DNA of 64,000 nucleotides from Enchytraeus crypticus (GCA_905160935.1 CAJHZI010000481.1:1632501-1696500); one strand, 5' to 3'. Numbered from the stretch's first letter, positions 36,355 through 48,790 are shown. Notes: generated by a model from the sequence alone, not told the origin. Numbers and translations: made by a program.

Positions 36355-36600
36355 AACTCTCTCTGTCTCTATTGTGCTCCACCAAGTGCCAAGTGGCAGA
36401 TCCAAGGTACATATTCATACTCAGAGCGTGATTTCATGCTCAATAGATAAGTTGATCCTCTCAATAGGCAATCCATATCTAGCGTTGCCTAGGTCTTGAG
36501 TATAATATGGCTTCTGAGACTACTTCCCATTGCCTTTCCCAGTCCTTGCGTATTGGTCTATTCTTCAGCTTCCCGGATATAACACGGAAACTATATCAAT
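36355..36600 (-). mobile_element. SINE family C
   Basis: Read on the - strand: CCGTGTTATATCCGGGAAGC, TGAAGAATAGACCAATACGC, CAATGGGAAGTAGTCTCAG, GTATGAATATGTACCTTGG, ATCTGCCACTTGGCAC, ending in (AG)n. The head matches family B and the tail resembles the RTE-like LINE terminus. Confidence 0.75.
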
Positions 36601-38835
36601 TTATATAAAAATGTAAATAATTACTGATTATGTTTTGAAAAAAACCCTAGGATCTCAAGAGGTTCTTGAAATAGGTTTAAATCAAAAGCAATTTCCTATT
36701 GTGCACAAACTTTGCTGGTTTCACTATTAGCTTGAGAGCTGCTTAGTAGCTCCTTTTATCATAGAAGCTTCATTTATAATCCAGATGAAAATTAAGTTCA
36801 AACACCTTAATTTTCAGTATAATTATTTCGATGCTTCAACTTTAGATTGCAATACATATTGCTAGTAGGTAACGTCTGAATTCTGTGAATACATCCGACT
36901 TTTTGCGCGCAAAATATCTCTAATGTTTTCAAACTATGCACCGATCAGGCTGAAAGAAATAATTTAAAATATATTTACTTTTCTTTGAAATTTTTATCTC
37001 TGGCACAACGACTGAAGACTGTGTAGTTGAAAGTCTCCAGAGCTTTTAGTTTTTCTTTAGTAGACGTTAAGGCATGTCTGTTTTCTTCAACTTATAGCGT
37101 CTCATTAGCTTGCCTTTGTTTCTGTGGTCGTCAGTTACTGGGGACTTTTTGATTAGGCAAAAACAGCGAAAACCAGCGTGCGTAGATCAACATCTAATGT
37201 TTTCTTAGATGACGAAAGCTATCTGTAAGATTCCCTCTGTAGAACAATTTAAGAACTGCGTTTACGTCGGCGCATTATCTAATCACAGATCTGAAGCTAC
37301 TTCAAAGGGGCGGTAAATTAATTTACCACGGCTCTACAATTAGCTATGGGGCATTTAGGGCGAGAATAAGGGATAGCTTCTGTTCTACTGGAGATCCGTT
37401 TGTCCGCAGCTATCTGGTATCTAACGTGGACTTTCTGATAAAAGCTGAATCAAGAAACTTGTCCCTGAGGTGTCAAGACCTCAAGAGATTAAGATCTTAG
37501 CTACTGATGCTACATAGCATGGATGATATAACACTGGAATCCATCCTCTGTCCCTTTCAGATAGCCTAAATTATACTGACAAATAGATCTAATTTAGAAT
37601 TAGTAATCGATTTAATTCTTAAATTTGAATTCTGCGTCCCTCTCATTATTCTAAGGAGGCAACTGCTACGTTTGAGTCGCTATATGCGATCCTAGCAATT
37701 TTTAATTTGGCGAAAAACTTACATTGAACATTGAAGGCTCTTATAGTATTGTCACACCAAGCACTGCCATGCGTTCATTGCCCAGCTTAATTAATAGCCA
37801 ACAACTTTTATGTCATGGCAAATATAGATTAAAATCTAAATATCATTTATAAATTTCGTTAAATGCTACACTGGCTACCTGCAGTTCTTTTCTCTGAATT
37901 ATTTTTGTAATTGGAAAATCACCGATTTGAACTCAATTTTAAAAATAGCTCGACTTGAACGATTCTGATGAACGACCTACAAAGCAATTAGAACAATTCC
38001 ATCGAAGCTGCCTGAACTTCCTTGTAGGCCTACGTCTTAGCACACTCTGGTAGGATCCTTATAGACAAGTGATATGACGCTAAATCATTTACTATTTATT
38101 TTACTAAAATCATCGGAGAACTTCTGCAGGTCCATTCGTGAACTTCTAATCTTACCATATTTGAAGTCTGGCTGATTATTAGTTTTCCGGTCTGTATATC
38201 ATCCAGGATCCGGCCACTGATTGAGCTGCCACGAGAAGTCATGAAGAGAATAATGAGACGATTGTCTTCCAAACGATCCCTGAGTAATCGCTTCACATAC
38301 CTCAGTGTTAAGACCGTCAGGTACAGCTTGACCCCGAGTACGAAATAATCAGTGCAAGGTAGCAGCTATAGAGAAATTTATTTCAAAGGTCACGCAAATG
38401 GTCAACTTTAAATAGATTTTAATCACTATGGATTCAAATATACAAAATATGATAAGAGAACAACTTCAAAGTTTCCTTTACGATGCTTATTTAGGTTTGA
38501 AATTTCATCTGACTATAGGTTTAAACTTTGAGTACAATTTGTCGAAAACACGTATGATATTTGACTTTGAGACCGCTTCTGCTGTCTGACAATTATACCC
38601 TAATGTTTAGTAAAACTACTTTTTATGAAAACTGTTAGGGCTTTACTTAGCGTGAAGTTTCTCAGTTAAGATGTCAGTGTCTTCACTGCAAAGCCCAGAC
38701 AATCAGATCTCTCTTCCAACCTTTCTCTTATGTTATGAGACTAGATATTCTATTCAGGTTTAATAGGGAATGTCTACAGAGATAGTTTTATGTAGAGGAT
38801 ATATTACAGATATTTGAGACAGTACAGAGGATTTG
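36601..38835. other. FoxF intron, no repeat or gene recognised
   Basis: Average complexity. Open frames are short (the largest, 38096-38296, is on the - strand) and unrecognised. Confidence 0.55.
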
Positions 38836-38912
38836 AGACAGTTTATTCGTATCCCGACCCTAGTTAAACTGGGATTCAAAGGAAGATAATGAGGATGATG
38901 ATGATGATTATA
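38836..38912 (+). mobile_element. SINE family B 3' end
   Basis: GTATCCCGACCCTAGTTAAA, CTGGGATTCAAAGG and a (GAT)n tail. Confidence 0.75.
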
Positions 38913-39411
38913 TATTAGAGATATTGTTTTAGATTAAGCGAGAGAGCGGAAATATTATCCTACTTAATTATTAAACTAAAACGAAATGCTGTAGCCGATA
39001 TAAAATTCTATCGCCATTGACTTGCATCCATGCACTTGAGTAGTCACGAAGAGAATTAAATTTTCAAAAGAGTGCCACGTGAGCAGGCTATGCTGGGGGC
39101 ACTGCCCCATCAGCCCCCTGACACAAAACTCTAAGGAATTGTGTTCACATTCCAGCTTAGGCGCACTTGTGGACATACAAGCAGATACAGGCAGACATAC
39201 ATGTATCCGGACAGATACTTAAGTCACGACTAAAGCCACAGTTCAAATTACTGTATAGACCAGCTTATGTGCTGACAGTTCCAACCTTTGCTCCCTCAAT
39301 CTTGTTAATAACAACTATCACAACAGCTTAGCTTTAATTTGATAACATGTGCGTAGCTGCAGTTAAGACTGCAGTCTCTGTACAGAATTAGACCAGTGAT
39401 TATATGCAGGC

Positions 39412-39712
39412 CCTACTCTCTCTTTAATGTTCGGCTAAGTGGTAGGTCCAAGGTACTATATTGAATATATCCATACTCACTGTGTGCTTCATTTCCATTA
39501 AGAGCACTCCATCGATTAACCAGTTTACCTATTCGCAAGAGGGTATGAGTGAAGCCGCACTCTAATTTAAGTTATAACTTGGCAAAATATGGCTTTTGAG
39601 TTGGTTTCTCTTTGCCTTCCTCAGTTTTTGCTCAGTCGTCTCTTACAATACGTGCAAGTTTACAGTTGGCCTATTCTTCAGTGACCCGGAGTAAACACGG
39701 GATATATTTGTA
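39412..39712 (-). mobile_element. SINE family C, full-length copy
   Basis: Read on the - strand: CCCGTGTTTACTCCGGGTCA, CTGAAGAATAGGCCAACTG, GACGACTGAGCAAAAACTG, ATGGAGTGCTCTTAATGG, GTACCTTGGACCTACCAC and AAAGAGAGAG. About 300 bp. Confidence 0.78.
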
Positions 39713-39923
39713 CTATAAGTTCTCTCTAGGGTCATTGCCTACACAGTAGTTCACACTATTCAAGATGTATATTTAAATTTTTTTTAAATATCTAAAAGGT
39801 CGCTCAAAAGGTCGACTAAAAATAAGCATATAACTCAATTAAATAATAAGTATATTTTAAATATACATGAAAATATAGTATAGCCTCTAAATACAAAAGA
39901 AGCCGAAGCGTTCCTTAAAAAGA

Positions 39924-39932
39924 AACAGAGAA

Positions 39933-39965
<33 letters not shown>

Positions 39966-40000
39966 GAGAATAGGAGAAAGAGAAAGAAAGAAAGATAGAA
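39924..40000. repeat. (GA)n purine tract
   Basis: About 75 bp of mostly GA/AAAG repeats in the FoxF intron. Confidence 0.93.
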
Positions 40001-40254
40001 AGATGATGTAGGAGGATGGCTGATGAGACAGAGAGGCAGATATAGAGAGATATTTGCTCGATGATCGAATGTCTGGAGATTGTCATGCACTGTTTTTGCT
40101 ATGGCAGAAATGTGTGTGAGGTCCAACAAGAGCCGAGTCGAGACTAAGAAAGATTTGATACTATAAGCAGATGCTATCGATTAGAAACCCCACACAGGCA
40201 TTGACAATGTCATCATCGTTATCATTTCATCACCTTCATCTTCTTAGAATTCAA

Positions 40255-40735
40255 TATCCGTCGATTAATGCCTATTCTATCAATCAATTAGTCAATTAAC
40301 TAATGATCATTCCATCAATCAATTGGTGAATCAATTAATGATTATTCCATCAAATAATCTATCAGTTAACGCTCAGTACATCATTCAATTATTCAATCGA
40401 CGCTTATTTCATCAATCAATTAGTCCATCAATTAATGATCATTCCACCAATTAATCAGTCGGTTAACGCTCAGTTCATCAATCAATTACTTAATCAATTA
40501 AGACTCATTTCATCAAACAATTAGTCAATCAATTAATGATCATTACATCAATTAATCAATAAATTAATATTTATTTCATCAAACAATTTGTCAATTAATT
40601 CCTTATTAGTCATCAGTCAATTAATCAACTATTTATATTCCATCACAAAATTAGCCAATTAATTAATGCTTAGTCCATCAATCAATTAGTCATTCAATTA
40701 ATGTTTAATCCGTCAACCAAACAGCTAATCCATCT
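40255..40735. repeat. Diverged tandem repeat, units of 31 and 35 bp
   Basis: About 13 copies of an ATTCCATCAATCAATTAGTC-type unit rich in TCAATTA, alternating long and short forms. Very AT-rich; no coding potential. Confidence 0.8.
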
Positions 40736-41521
40736 ATTTTGTAGTGTATCTATCGAATACCTTCTTGCGACTTCCCGAGTTCAATATGGTGGGCTAAGTA
40801 GTCCATAATAAGCATTTTTAGCTCACTCACGCTCAACAAGTAAATACGTGCTTTGCGTCATGTATGTGACAAGCCTAAAAACTTATTACTAATAGTTCTT
40901 GATATTTTACAATTTAGTTTAATTAAATCGTCTTTTCTCTTGATAGACAAAGAGACGCTTCAAGAGACAAGGGTTCTTTTCTTTTATTGGAAAATACTGA
41001 AAAACTATCAAGCTAAGTTTAACGTCGGTATCACAGGCTGTCGGAGAAGATTCAGTGCCGTGTCGACACCTCAGCTTTTGACTTATATGACATGTGCGTT
41101 CTAACCTAATTCACCAAGAGCTACTATTAATTATACTGCCTTTATTTCTTAGCAATATGATAATAATTGCTATTTAATTTGATTATTTTTTAGACTATGA
41201 TAATAATTGCTATTTAATTAGACTACATTTTAAACATATAGAACAATGTTAGACTTGCAGAAGGATCAGTGTTGTTGAATGAGATCCTGGCATGGTAGAT
41301 TAAACGATACTAACAGTAATGTTAGTGCGTAGTTGAACTGCAGCATGCTGATATGTGTTCAGGCTCCAGCAGCTGTAAGCGTGAAATAGATGTATTATAT
41401 GGCAAGATAGCAACAAATGATACCGACTCTTTCATCGAAAGAAAGATAAGGCACACAGTATTTCTTCATTATTCATAGTAAAATATTCTCCGGTGCAAAT
41501 TGTTAAACGAATTTGAGATAT

Positions 41522-41554
41522 GTAGGCTAGCTGTATATGCAGGCTAGTGACATA
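41522..41554. repeat. Left remnant of the 17-bp minisatellite plus target duplication
   Basis: GTAGGCTAGCTGTATATG followed by CAGGCTAGTGACATA. The last ten bases are the LINE target-site duplication that recurs at 43145-43154. Confidence 0.88.
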
Positions 41555-41601
<47 letters not shown>

Positions 41602-43144
41602 GGTTTAACGTCCGTTTCCTCATCCAGGGATGATGTCACGGACGTCCCCAACGGCACACATCACTACAGATCAATTCACCCAGACCAATCTGCAAAAGAA
41701 ATGTGCTGAGGAGAAGTAAGGTCCTAAACGAAAGCCAGTCCGGTGATCAAAAAATGGTCAGGGTATATTGATTATGTCTATGGTGGGAAAAGGTAAGTCT
41801 TAAGCTTGCTAGAGAATGTTGAAAGAGAAAAACAAGAGCGAAGATTAGCAGGTAAAGAGTTCCAGATTGTGGGCGCTGCGTAAGGAAAAGATCGTCTGCC
41901 CATTGATGTGAGAATATTTGGAACAGAGAGAAGATTAGCATCGGTGGAACGAAGTGCACGTGAGGGACGATAGGGAAGAAGAATTTCAGATAAGTAAGAA
42001 GGCTTGACAAATCGCAGAGTTTTGAAAGTTAATAGGGCTATTTTATATTTTATGCGTTGATTAACAGGGAGCCAGTGAAGACTGCTAAGTAAAGAAAGGT
42101 AGCGAAATTGAAGTCGAGAGGACTTGCAAACAACACGTGCAAGAGAATTTTGGACGTGCTGCAAACGATTGAAAGAAGAAGTAGGCAATCCATGTAATAA
42201 TGAATTACAGTAGTCGAGCTATGAATGAACTATAGAATTTGCAAGGATAGTGGCTGAATTTCTAGTAAGGGATGGACGTATTTGCCTAATCTGACGAATC
42301 TGAAAGAAAGAAGCGCGACAAACAGAAGAGATATGGGATTTAAAGTCAAGGTTTTCATCCAATATGACTCCAAGGTTTTTGGCGGATCGAGAAGGTGAAA
42401 GAGCAAGATTCTGAAAATTAACAGAATTATTAGTAATTTTATTTATTTTCAAACGAGTGCCAATTAAACGGTATTCAGTTTTGAAGGGACTAACAACAAG
42501 ACGGTTAGCACAAAACCAGGAATAAACCTTGTCTAGAATGGATGAGAGATGAGCCCGTTTCTGATCGGAATCATGATTAGAAAAGGAAATATACAGTTAT
42601 GTGTCGTCTGCATAGAAATGAAAATTTATGGAAGACTGAGCAAGCTGGTAGCTAAGAGGAGTGATATATAAAGAGAAGAGCAATGGACCTAACACTGAAC
42701 TTTGAGGAACACCGCGTAGGAGGGGTAGTTCAGAAGAGCGATTTTGACAAATAACAACCGATTGTGTGCGACATGAGAGATATGATGTGAGAAGGAAAAA
42801 AGCAGAACCAGAAATGCCAAAACAAGATTTAAGCCTATTTATTAGAATGCCATGGTCAATTGTATCGAAGGCAGCAGAGAGATCTAGAAGAACCAAGGCA
42901 GAAACCTGTTTACTACTCATGGCCAAGCTAAGATAGTTATGTATACGAAGAAGAACGGTTTCAGTAGAATGGAGTTTTCTATAGGCAGATTGATAATGAG
43001 AGAGAGAAGGGAAAGAATCAAGATGAGTGCATAAACGGGTATAAATTACCTTTTCAAGAAGTTTAGAGATGAAGTTAAGATTGGAAATAGGACCGTAACT
43101 GGAAAGATCATCTTTTGGTAGAGAAGGCTTTTTACAACATGTAG
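41555..43144 (-). mobile_element. CR1/L2-like LINE, 5'-truncated, inserted in a minisatellite
   Basis: A single - strand frame covers most of the RT and C-terminal domain. It includes DLSSYGPISNLNFISKLLEK, ALVLLDLSAAFDTIDHGIL (motif A) and RGVPQSSVLGPLLFSLYI. The catalytic box is FHFYADDT*LYISF, where Gln of the usual ADDTQLY has become TAA at 42597-42599. LDYCNSLLHGLP follows a second stop at 42219-42221, then LHWLPVNQRIKYKI and APTIWNSLPANLR. The 3' UTR ends GATGAGGAAACGGACGTTAA and a (TTA)n tail (41555-41600 on the + strand). Flanking TAGTGACATA copies at 41545-41554 and 43145-43154 are a 10-bp target duplication. It looks fairly young: two stops in nearly 400 codons. CR1/L2 group membership is by resemblance. 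Confidence 0.9.
42597..42926 (-). pseudogene. CR1-like reverse transcriptase catalytic core
   Basis: The part of the CR1-like LINE holding RT motifs A to the catalytic YADD box. Both aspartates of YADD are present, but the next-but-one residue is an in-frame TAA. The upstream part of the same frame extends to about 43140 without a clear start, as expected for 5' truncation. The frame resumes downstream at 42452-42219 and 42188-41778 in register. Confidence 0.88.
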
Positions 43145-43154
43145 TAGTGACATA

Positions 43155-43490
43155 TGTAGGCTAGCTGTATATGTAAGCTAGCATTTATACATGTGTGTAG
43201 GTTAGCTGTATGTGTAGGCTAGCTGTATTTGTAGGCTAGCTGTATTTGTAGGCTAGCAGTATTTGTAGACTAGCTGTATATGTAGGCTAGCAGTATTTGT
43301 AGGCTAGCAGTATATGTAGGCTAGCAGTATTTGTAGGCTAGCAGTATTTGTAGGCTAGCTGTATATGTAGGCTAGTAGTATTTGTAGACTAGCTGTATAC
43401 ATGTATGTAGGCTAGCTGTATCTGTAGGCTAGATGTATTTATAGGCTAGCTGTATATGTAAGCCAGCTGTATATGAAGGCTATCCAGCAT
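43155..43490. repeat. 17-bp minisatellite, GTAGGCTAGCTGTATAT
   Basis: About 19 imperfect copies of the unit, with TATAT/TATTT and CTGTA/CAGTA variants. Each copy carries the palindrome GCTAGC or a variant of it. The array also has a short left arm at about 41522-41545 on the other side of the CR1-like LINE, so the LINE split it. Confidence 0.9.
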
Positions 43491-43795
43491 CAACTACATT
43501 AATTGTAATCAATTTTTTACTTGTGAAAGTTCCCATTGCATGCATGCAGGCTCATTCGATTGTACAGTGTAGTTTATAGCCTGTCAGCTTGTTTCAAGGA
43601 GATCCTGGGTTCGATTCACGCAAGAGTTAAATAATGTTACAAGGAAATATAAAGAACAAACCTAGAGAAGTCACAGGCACGTGTCGCTGCATGATTTCAA
43701 TGAATAAACAGAATATTACATGTACGTATATAATATACAGTATATAGCTTTGTAACAACTATAGTCTATATACGAATTTCTTTTATACATTGTGT

Positions 43796-43847
<52 letters not shown>

Positions 43848-44069
43848 TATAATATATATACGCATACATGCATATAATATATGTATATATTATATTCACA
43901 TAGAGATATTGCATAGAGGAGATATTATATATATATACATATGTATAATTGTATATATACATGAAGTCAATATGAATAATGTGTCTTATAAAATTATCTT
44001 TATCAAATATTTACTGATACTTTCTAATTTCTTACTTTTTCATGACATTAGGCCTTTGCTAAATGGAGA

Positions 44070-44126
<57 letters not shown>

Positions 44127-44205
44127 ATATATATATATATATATAGGCCTATATATATGTATATATACATGTATATAGATACATACATATATATATATAT
44201 TCTTT
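43796..44205. repeat. (TA)n tracts
   Basis: Uninterrupted (TA)n at 43800-43848 and 44074-44120, with further interrupted blocks to 44200 that contain TACATGTA and TATAGGCCTATA. Confidence 0.93.
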
Positions 44206-47200
44206 ATTCACCATTATATGGCAGATACAAATATACAAACAAACAAAACGAAACTAAAAATAAACGAAAAAGACAGAAATTAGCCGATATGCACAAATTT
44301 AGTCTAACAGATTTGATAACATACATTTATTGTAAACCATACAATAAACAGTTCACATGTAGTAATCCAAATTAGATGTAGATTCCGTAGTTAACATTTT
44401 TCAAAGAAGATCCACAGTTTAAATCTAATAGTAGCAACAGAATCATCAATTAAAATATTATATTTCCTTTGTAATTTCTCAAACGCTAAGTACAGTAATC
44501 TAAATGATCCAAATCAATCCCTCTATTTAATTCACCGTCTTTAACTAGCTTATTTTAAAAAAATCAATCTATTGTAATCATACAAAATATTTAGAGGCAA
44601 GAAACCGAAATAGTATTGTAACCACATTATTACTGCTTTGTCTGTTGTATGAAAGATCTTTGTAAAGACACTATCATATGCATTGCTAAAACTCTTTAAC
44701 TCTGTCTCTCGCATATATTATATATGTAAAACAAATGATAGTCTATGAAGAAATCAACAATTGCTAACTAAGCAATGGTATGAATATTGCTGGTAAAGTT
44801 TTAGCATCCATTTCACCATCAAAGAATGACACCAGAATTATTTTAATTTTATCATATACACTCAACTATAATTAGCATTATTAGATTAAATAGACTAAAG
44901 CCTACACTTTAAATTTTTACCTAGAGATTTAAATTACATTTCTAGAAATCGAGTGAAGGGAATATATTTTACCTCCGCAGGTAGCATCGATGCTATGTTC
45001 ACTCTTATTCTTTGAGGAGAAATTTTAAAAATCATTAATTAAAGTTTAAGGGCTAATTATTCATTTTAACGAGTATCTGTAAGCGCTACTATTTCAGTTA
45101 TTACCTATAACATCAGTAAGATCTCTATAACTATTGTCCATTCACTAGGAAGGGCCCTTTAGGTCCCACCGACCCCTCTGAGTCGGGCACAGGGACTCAG
45201 GGCGCCCAGTGGCGGCCACAGCGTGAACTTGTAAATATTATCGTTAAGCGGCCAGAGCGCCCGGACACCCAGGCCGAGCTCACCGGCGATTGCGATCCTT
45301 TTCCGGTCAGATTCCACCGGATGGATAGGATTAAATGATGGTGCGGCGCCTAATTAAAAGCGGCTCCATTGTTGTTCACTTCCGATCAGCGCTTAATAGG
45401 CAGCTTTCGTTGGAAAATTAAAAGGAATTTCAATAGTAATAAAGATGAAAATCGCCTGATGATGTAAATTTAGTATTTTGTACAACAGTAATTAAAATAT
45501 TCATTTTACACTGCAAGGATAATTAAGGGACTGTAAATCGCATTAATTATCAATAATTAAGTAAAGGTCTCGTATTGTAAGGATTTGGCATGAGCCGAAT
45601 CATGTAGTTTCAATTATTTAAAACAGTAATTTCTTTAATAACTTTCAGTGTCAGATTGGATTATAATTTAGCTTAGATATACGACTTTATTTGACAAATT
45701 ACAATATACTTATAGTGAAATGTATGATTTATATATCTAATTGGGTCTCGATAATGACAAGATTAACAGAGCTACGTAATAGGCTTAATTTTCTCTTATA
45801 TACGAATTTGTGAAAAGTTTAGTTTTTATTTATTTATTATTATTATTATAATTTTATGTGACAAAGCAGCATTGTCTTTCAGCCTAGTGTATCGTGCTGT
45901 GTACTACTACTCTATATGGCTTTGAGGTAATTTGTAATTGCCGTACCATAGTATAATGTCTATTTTAAAGCTTCTTAGAATAAACATGCACAGGAGTGCC
46001 ATAATCTTGGTCATATCTAAATTTAAGGTAAGACGTCTCTTACTCTTACTCTCTTGCTCCTTTTTTCTCTTCGTATGTGTCAACGAATATCTCTGACGCA
46101 CTGTCTATCCTTCTTCCTCTCTTTGTCGGACTCTCTAGCTTTGCGTCCGCTTTTAATCGCTCAGTGATTACATATCCTGAACGTTTTCCTCTTCCGGTCG
46201 TAGACAATTCGGTATTATCATTCCATTTCATTGGAAAGTCTGTGAGAATAACCATTTGCTTGTGAATAACTTGTTTCATGCGATCCATTTAATATGTAGA
46301 CCGGTATAGGAATGCAATCTGCAAGTATAGATCAAGATTGCGTGTTCATAGCAGATGTTTCTACTGAAAAATTGTCATGACTTCACGTGAGGTGAAAAAG
46401 TCTACTAGTGAGCACACTGTCGATAAACCAAATGATTTAAATTCTATTTTCGCATTTCATAGCATCTTCCTTTATGAAATTACATTAATCAAATATACAA
46501 TAAAATTTCTGTAATACACAATTGAATTCTTCGATATTCTTAATGATGTTTTAATTGGACCATTTTTTCGTTACCTTTAGTACTGAACAAATACTTGTCT
46601 TATATATCTAAAGCTAGTGCATAAAATGTAAAAAACAGGCTTATGAATTCGCAGAATATAACGACTGACTAATGAGAAATTCGTTTTTAGATAGAAAGAG
46701 GACGTGCAACATGCGAATGTATTGAATGTAATTAAATATGTCAATATTTAATATAATATTAACATATAAAGTATATGTCTGCACTTTCTAATGATTATCA
46801 ATTATAACATTAAAGGAATACATGAGAATGTTGTGTAGATCTGGTGAACTAGTACGTTGTTGAAATGTGACATATGTTTAAATGGATAATCTGGTAACTC
46901 AAATCATCTCCTAAACTTTTCAATAAATGATACTTTTTCCTATTAATTAACAATTAATATTGTACGCAGAAAATTGTTGTAAAAATGGACTTCTTCAAAT
47001 TTTTTAATGTCTACCTTATGACCATTCAATGTTACATAAGCCAGAGTCGTCTCTGGTTTATTTTTAAAATATTTATTTCGCCCATTTTGGAAATAGACTT
47101 CTAAACCTCCGAAAATAATTCAAAAGACAGAATAATTCTTATCCTTTGATGGATAAGATCTTTATATTTAGGATGGTATATAGACTCTTATTAAGTCTTT

Positions 47201-47288
47201 ATAGCAATGTGTATATGTGTTTACTGCTTTCTGTTTTGCTATTGATATATTTGTAAGTTTCCTGCGGTATGTTAGATTTCATGTAATA
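44206..47288. other. FoxF intron, low-repeat section
   Basis: Apart from the GC-richer island at 45.1-45.4 kb, AT-rich and repeat-poor. An 80-codon hydrophilic frame at 46046-46288 (- strand) is unrecognised and probably chance. Confidence 0.5.
45130..45425. promoter_or_regulatory. GC-richer island in FoxF intron, possible enhancer
   Basis: The block from GGGCCCTTTAGGTCCC to GCAGCTTTCGTTGG is the GC-richest non-coding stretch in the intron. It is free of recognised repeats and has CCTAATTAAAAG and CCATTGTTGTTC motifs that could bind homeodomain and Sox factors. It shows no coding frame. Candidate only. Confidence 0.25.
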
Positions 47289-47290
47289 AA

Positions 47291-47325
<35 letters not shown>

Positions 47326-47345
47326 TGTATATATAATATATATAT

Positions 47346-47413
<68 letters not shown>
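47289..47413. repeat. (TA)n tract
   Basis: Two blocks broken by ATACTGTATATATAAT near 47325-47345. Confidence 0.93.
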
Positions 47414-47418
<5 letters not shown>

Positions 47419-47497
47419 ATAAGACCAAACTGCTACGGAATTACTCAGCGAGAAAGAGAAAGAATGAAGGAAGGAAAGAAGCAGAGTCGTTAATAAG

Positions 47498-47531
47498 ACA
47501 GCAGCAGCAGAATCAGCAGCAGCAGCAGGAT
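47498..47531. repeat. Short (CAG)n
   Basis: CAGCAGCAG with one AAT interruption, non-coding. Confidence 0.88.
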
Positions 47532-47745
47532 GTGTAAAGTGTCCAAGTTGATTAATGACCGGCTGGAGGTCATTAGCAGACCCGGGGTCGACTCCGCATC
47601 GAGCGGATAAATGGTTTACAAGTTAGCAACCTGTAGGTGCCCGCCTGGTCCCAGAGCTGGCCGGTCTCTACAGCACTTCAACGAGTGGCTTAACGGGAAC
47701 CATTTGGTCGCTAAATGAGCGAGTGAAAGGAAAAGAGAAGTAGCG
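47530..47745. promoter_or_regulatory. GC-richer island in FoxF intron
   Basis: Unique-looking sequence between the (CAG)n and (TA)n tracts, with two nearby GGTCATTAG / TTAATGACC elements in opposite orientation and GATAAATGGTTTAC. Candidate regulatory block. Confidence 0.2.
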
Positions 47746-47806
47746 ATCAAAGGAAGGATAAATGGAGAAAGTACTGAAACTACGTCGACGAAGAATGAGA
47801 AAGATA

Positions 47807-47812
<6 letters not shown>

Positions 47813-47871
<59 letters not shown>
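47813..47871. repeat. (TA)n tract at CR1-like LINE tail
   Basis: About 58 bp of (TA)n where the LINE 3' tail would be. It may have expanded from that tail. Confidence 0.93.
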
Positions 47872-47873
<2 letters not shown>

Positions 47874-48340
47874 AAGGTTTAACGTCCGATTCCTCGTGCA
47901 AGGATGATGCGAGATACGTCCCTAAGATCCGAAACGTAGCCGGTCCGTTGATCAACAAACAGACAGGAAAGATGAAAAATGATTATGGTAGGAAGAGATG
48001 TGTTTTCAATCCACAATGGAAAGTGGAAGTATTAGAACATGAGCGAAGATCAGGAGGCAGAGAATTCCAAAGAGTAGGAGCAGAGAAAGAAATTGAACGT
48101 CTGCCTAGCGAAGTGAGAATTTTAGGAATTTTTAGCTGTTTGGCATCGAAAAAGCGAAGCTTACGAGAAGGTTGATATTGGATTAGGAGAATAGAAAGGT
48201 AAGAAGGTTTACCAAAGAGAAGTGTTTTGAAAGTTATCAAAACAATTTTATACTTAATTCTTGGAACAACAGGAAGCCAATGAAGATTATTAAGCAAGGA
48301 ACTAGAGGCGGCCTGAAGCAAGGAATCCACTGTAAGTAGA
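47872..48340 (-). mobile_element. CR1/L2-like LINE 3' fragment
   Basis: A second copy of the same LINE group. It encodes NLHWLPVVPRIKYKIVLITF, PSYLSILLIQYQPSRKLRF and SAPTLWNSLPPDLRS (48330-47983), then a 3' UTR ending with GGACGTTAAACCTTTATT next to a (TA)n tract at 47813-47871. The 5' truncation point is near 48335. Upstream, 48361-48550 is non-coding with a (CAA)n run at 48526-48545 and may belong to another repeat. Confidence 0.85.
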
Positions 48341-48715
48341 AATTATGCGGATAAATAGAAATCTCATCTTGAATTTTCAACAAGTTGCAAAGAGAAATGC
48401 ATGGTGAGAAATAGGGATTGAGTGAATGAAAAAAACCAGAGAGCCGGAGACTGCAATGGAAAGAGAAAAATAAAACCTTAAATTCTATTGGCCAAAGGCC
48501 ACTGCAGACATGACTTAGATTTAATAACAGCAACAACAACAACAGCAGCTGCTGCTCAAAACTAGCTAAAGTCACACTAAGCTCTAGGCTTTATACTTCA
48601 CAGGCCATGTAAAGCACTGTATACTTTAAATATTTCGTTCTTTCTTTTTGTTCTTATTTCTATCTGCCGTCGTGATGTCCTTATTTTTCAGTTAATATGC
48701 TACTCATCATTAACC

Positions 48716-48790
48716 GATCACCTGATTCTGGTTGCCACTGAATTGATCACCTGATTCTGGTTTCCACTGAATTGATCACCTGATTCCACT
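48716..48790. repeat. 29-bp tandem repeat x2.6
   Basis: GATCACCTGATTCTGGTT... repeated twice with one mismatch plus a partial third copy. Confidence 0.88.

Noticed and set aside
43155-43490. CRISPR-like array
   Set aside because: 17-bp units directly abut; no spacers.
46046-46288. 80-codon hydrophilic frame on the - strand inside the intron
   Set aside because: No homology recognised; the stops just downstream leave it isolated.
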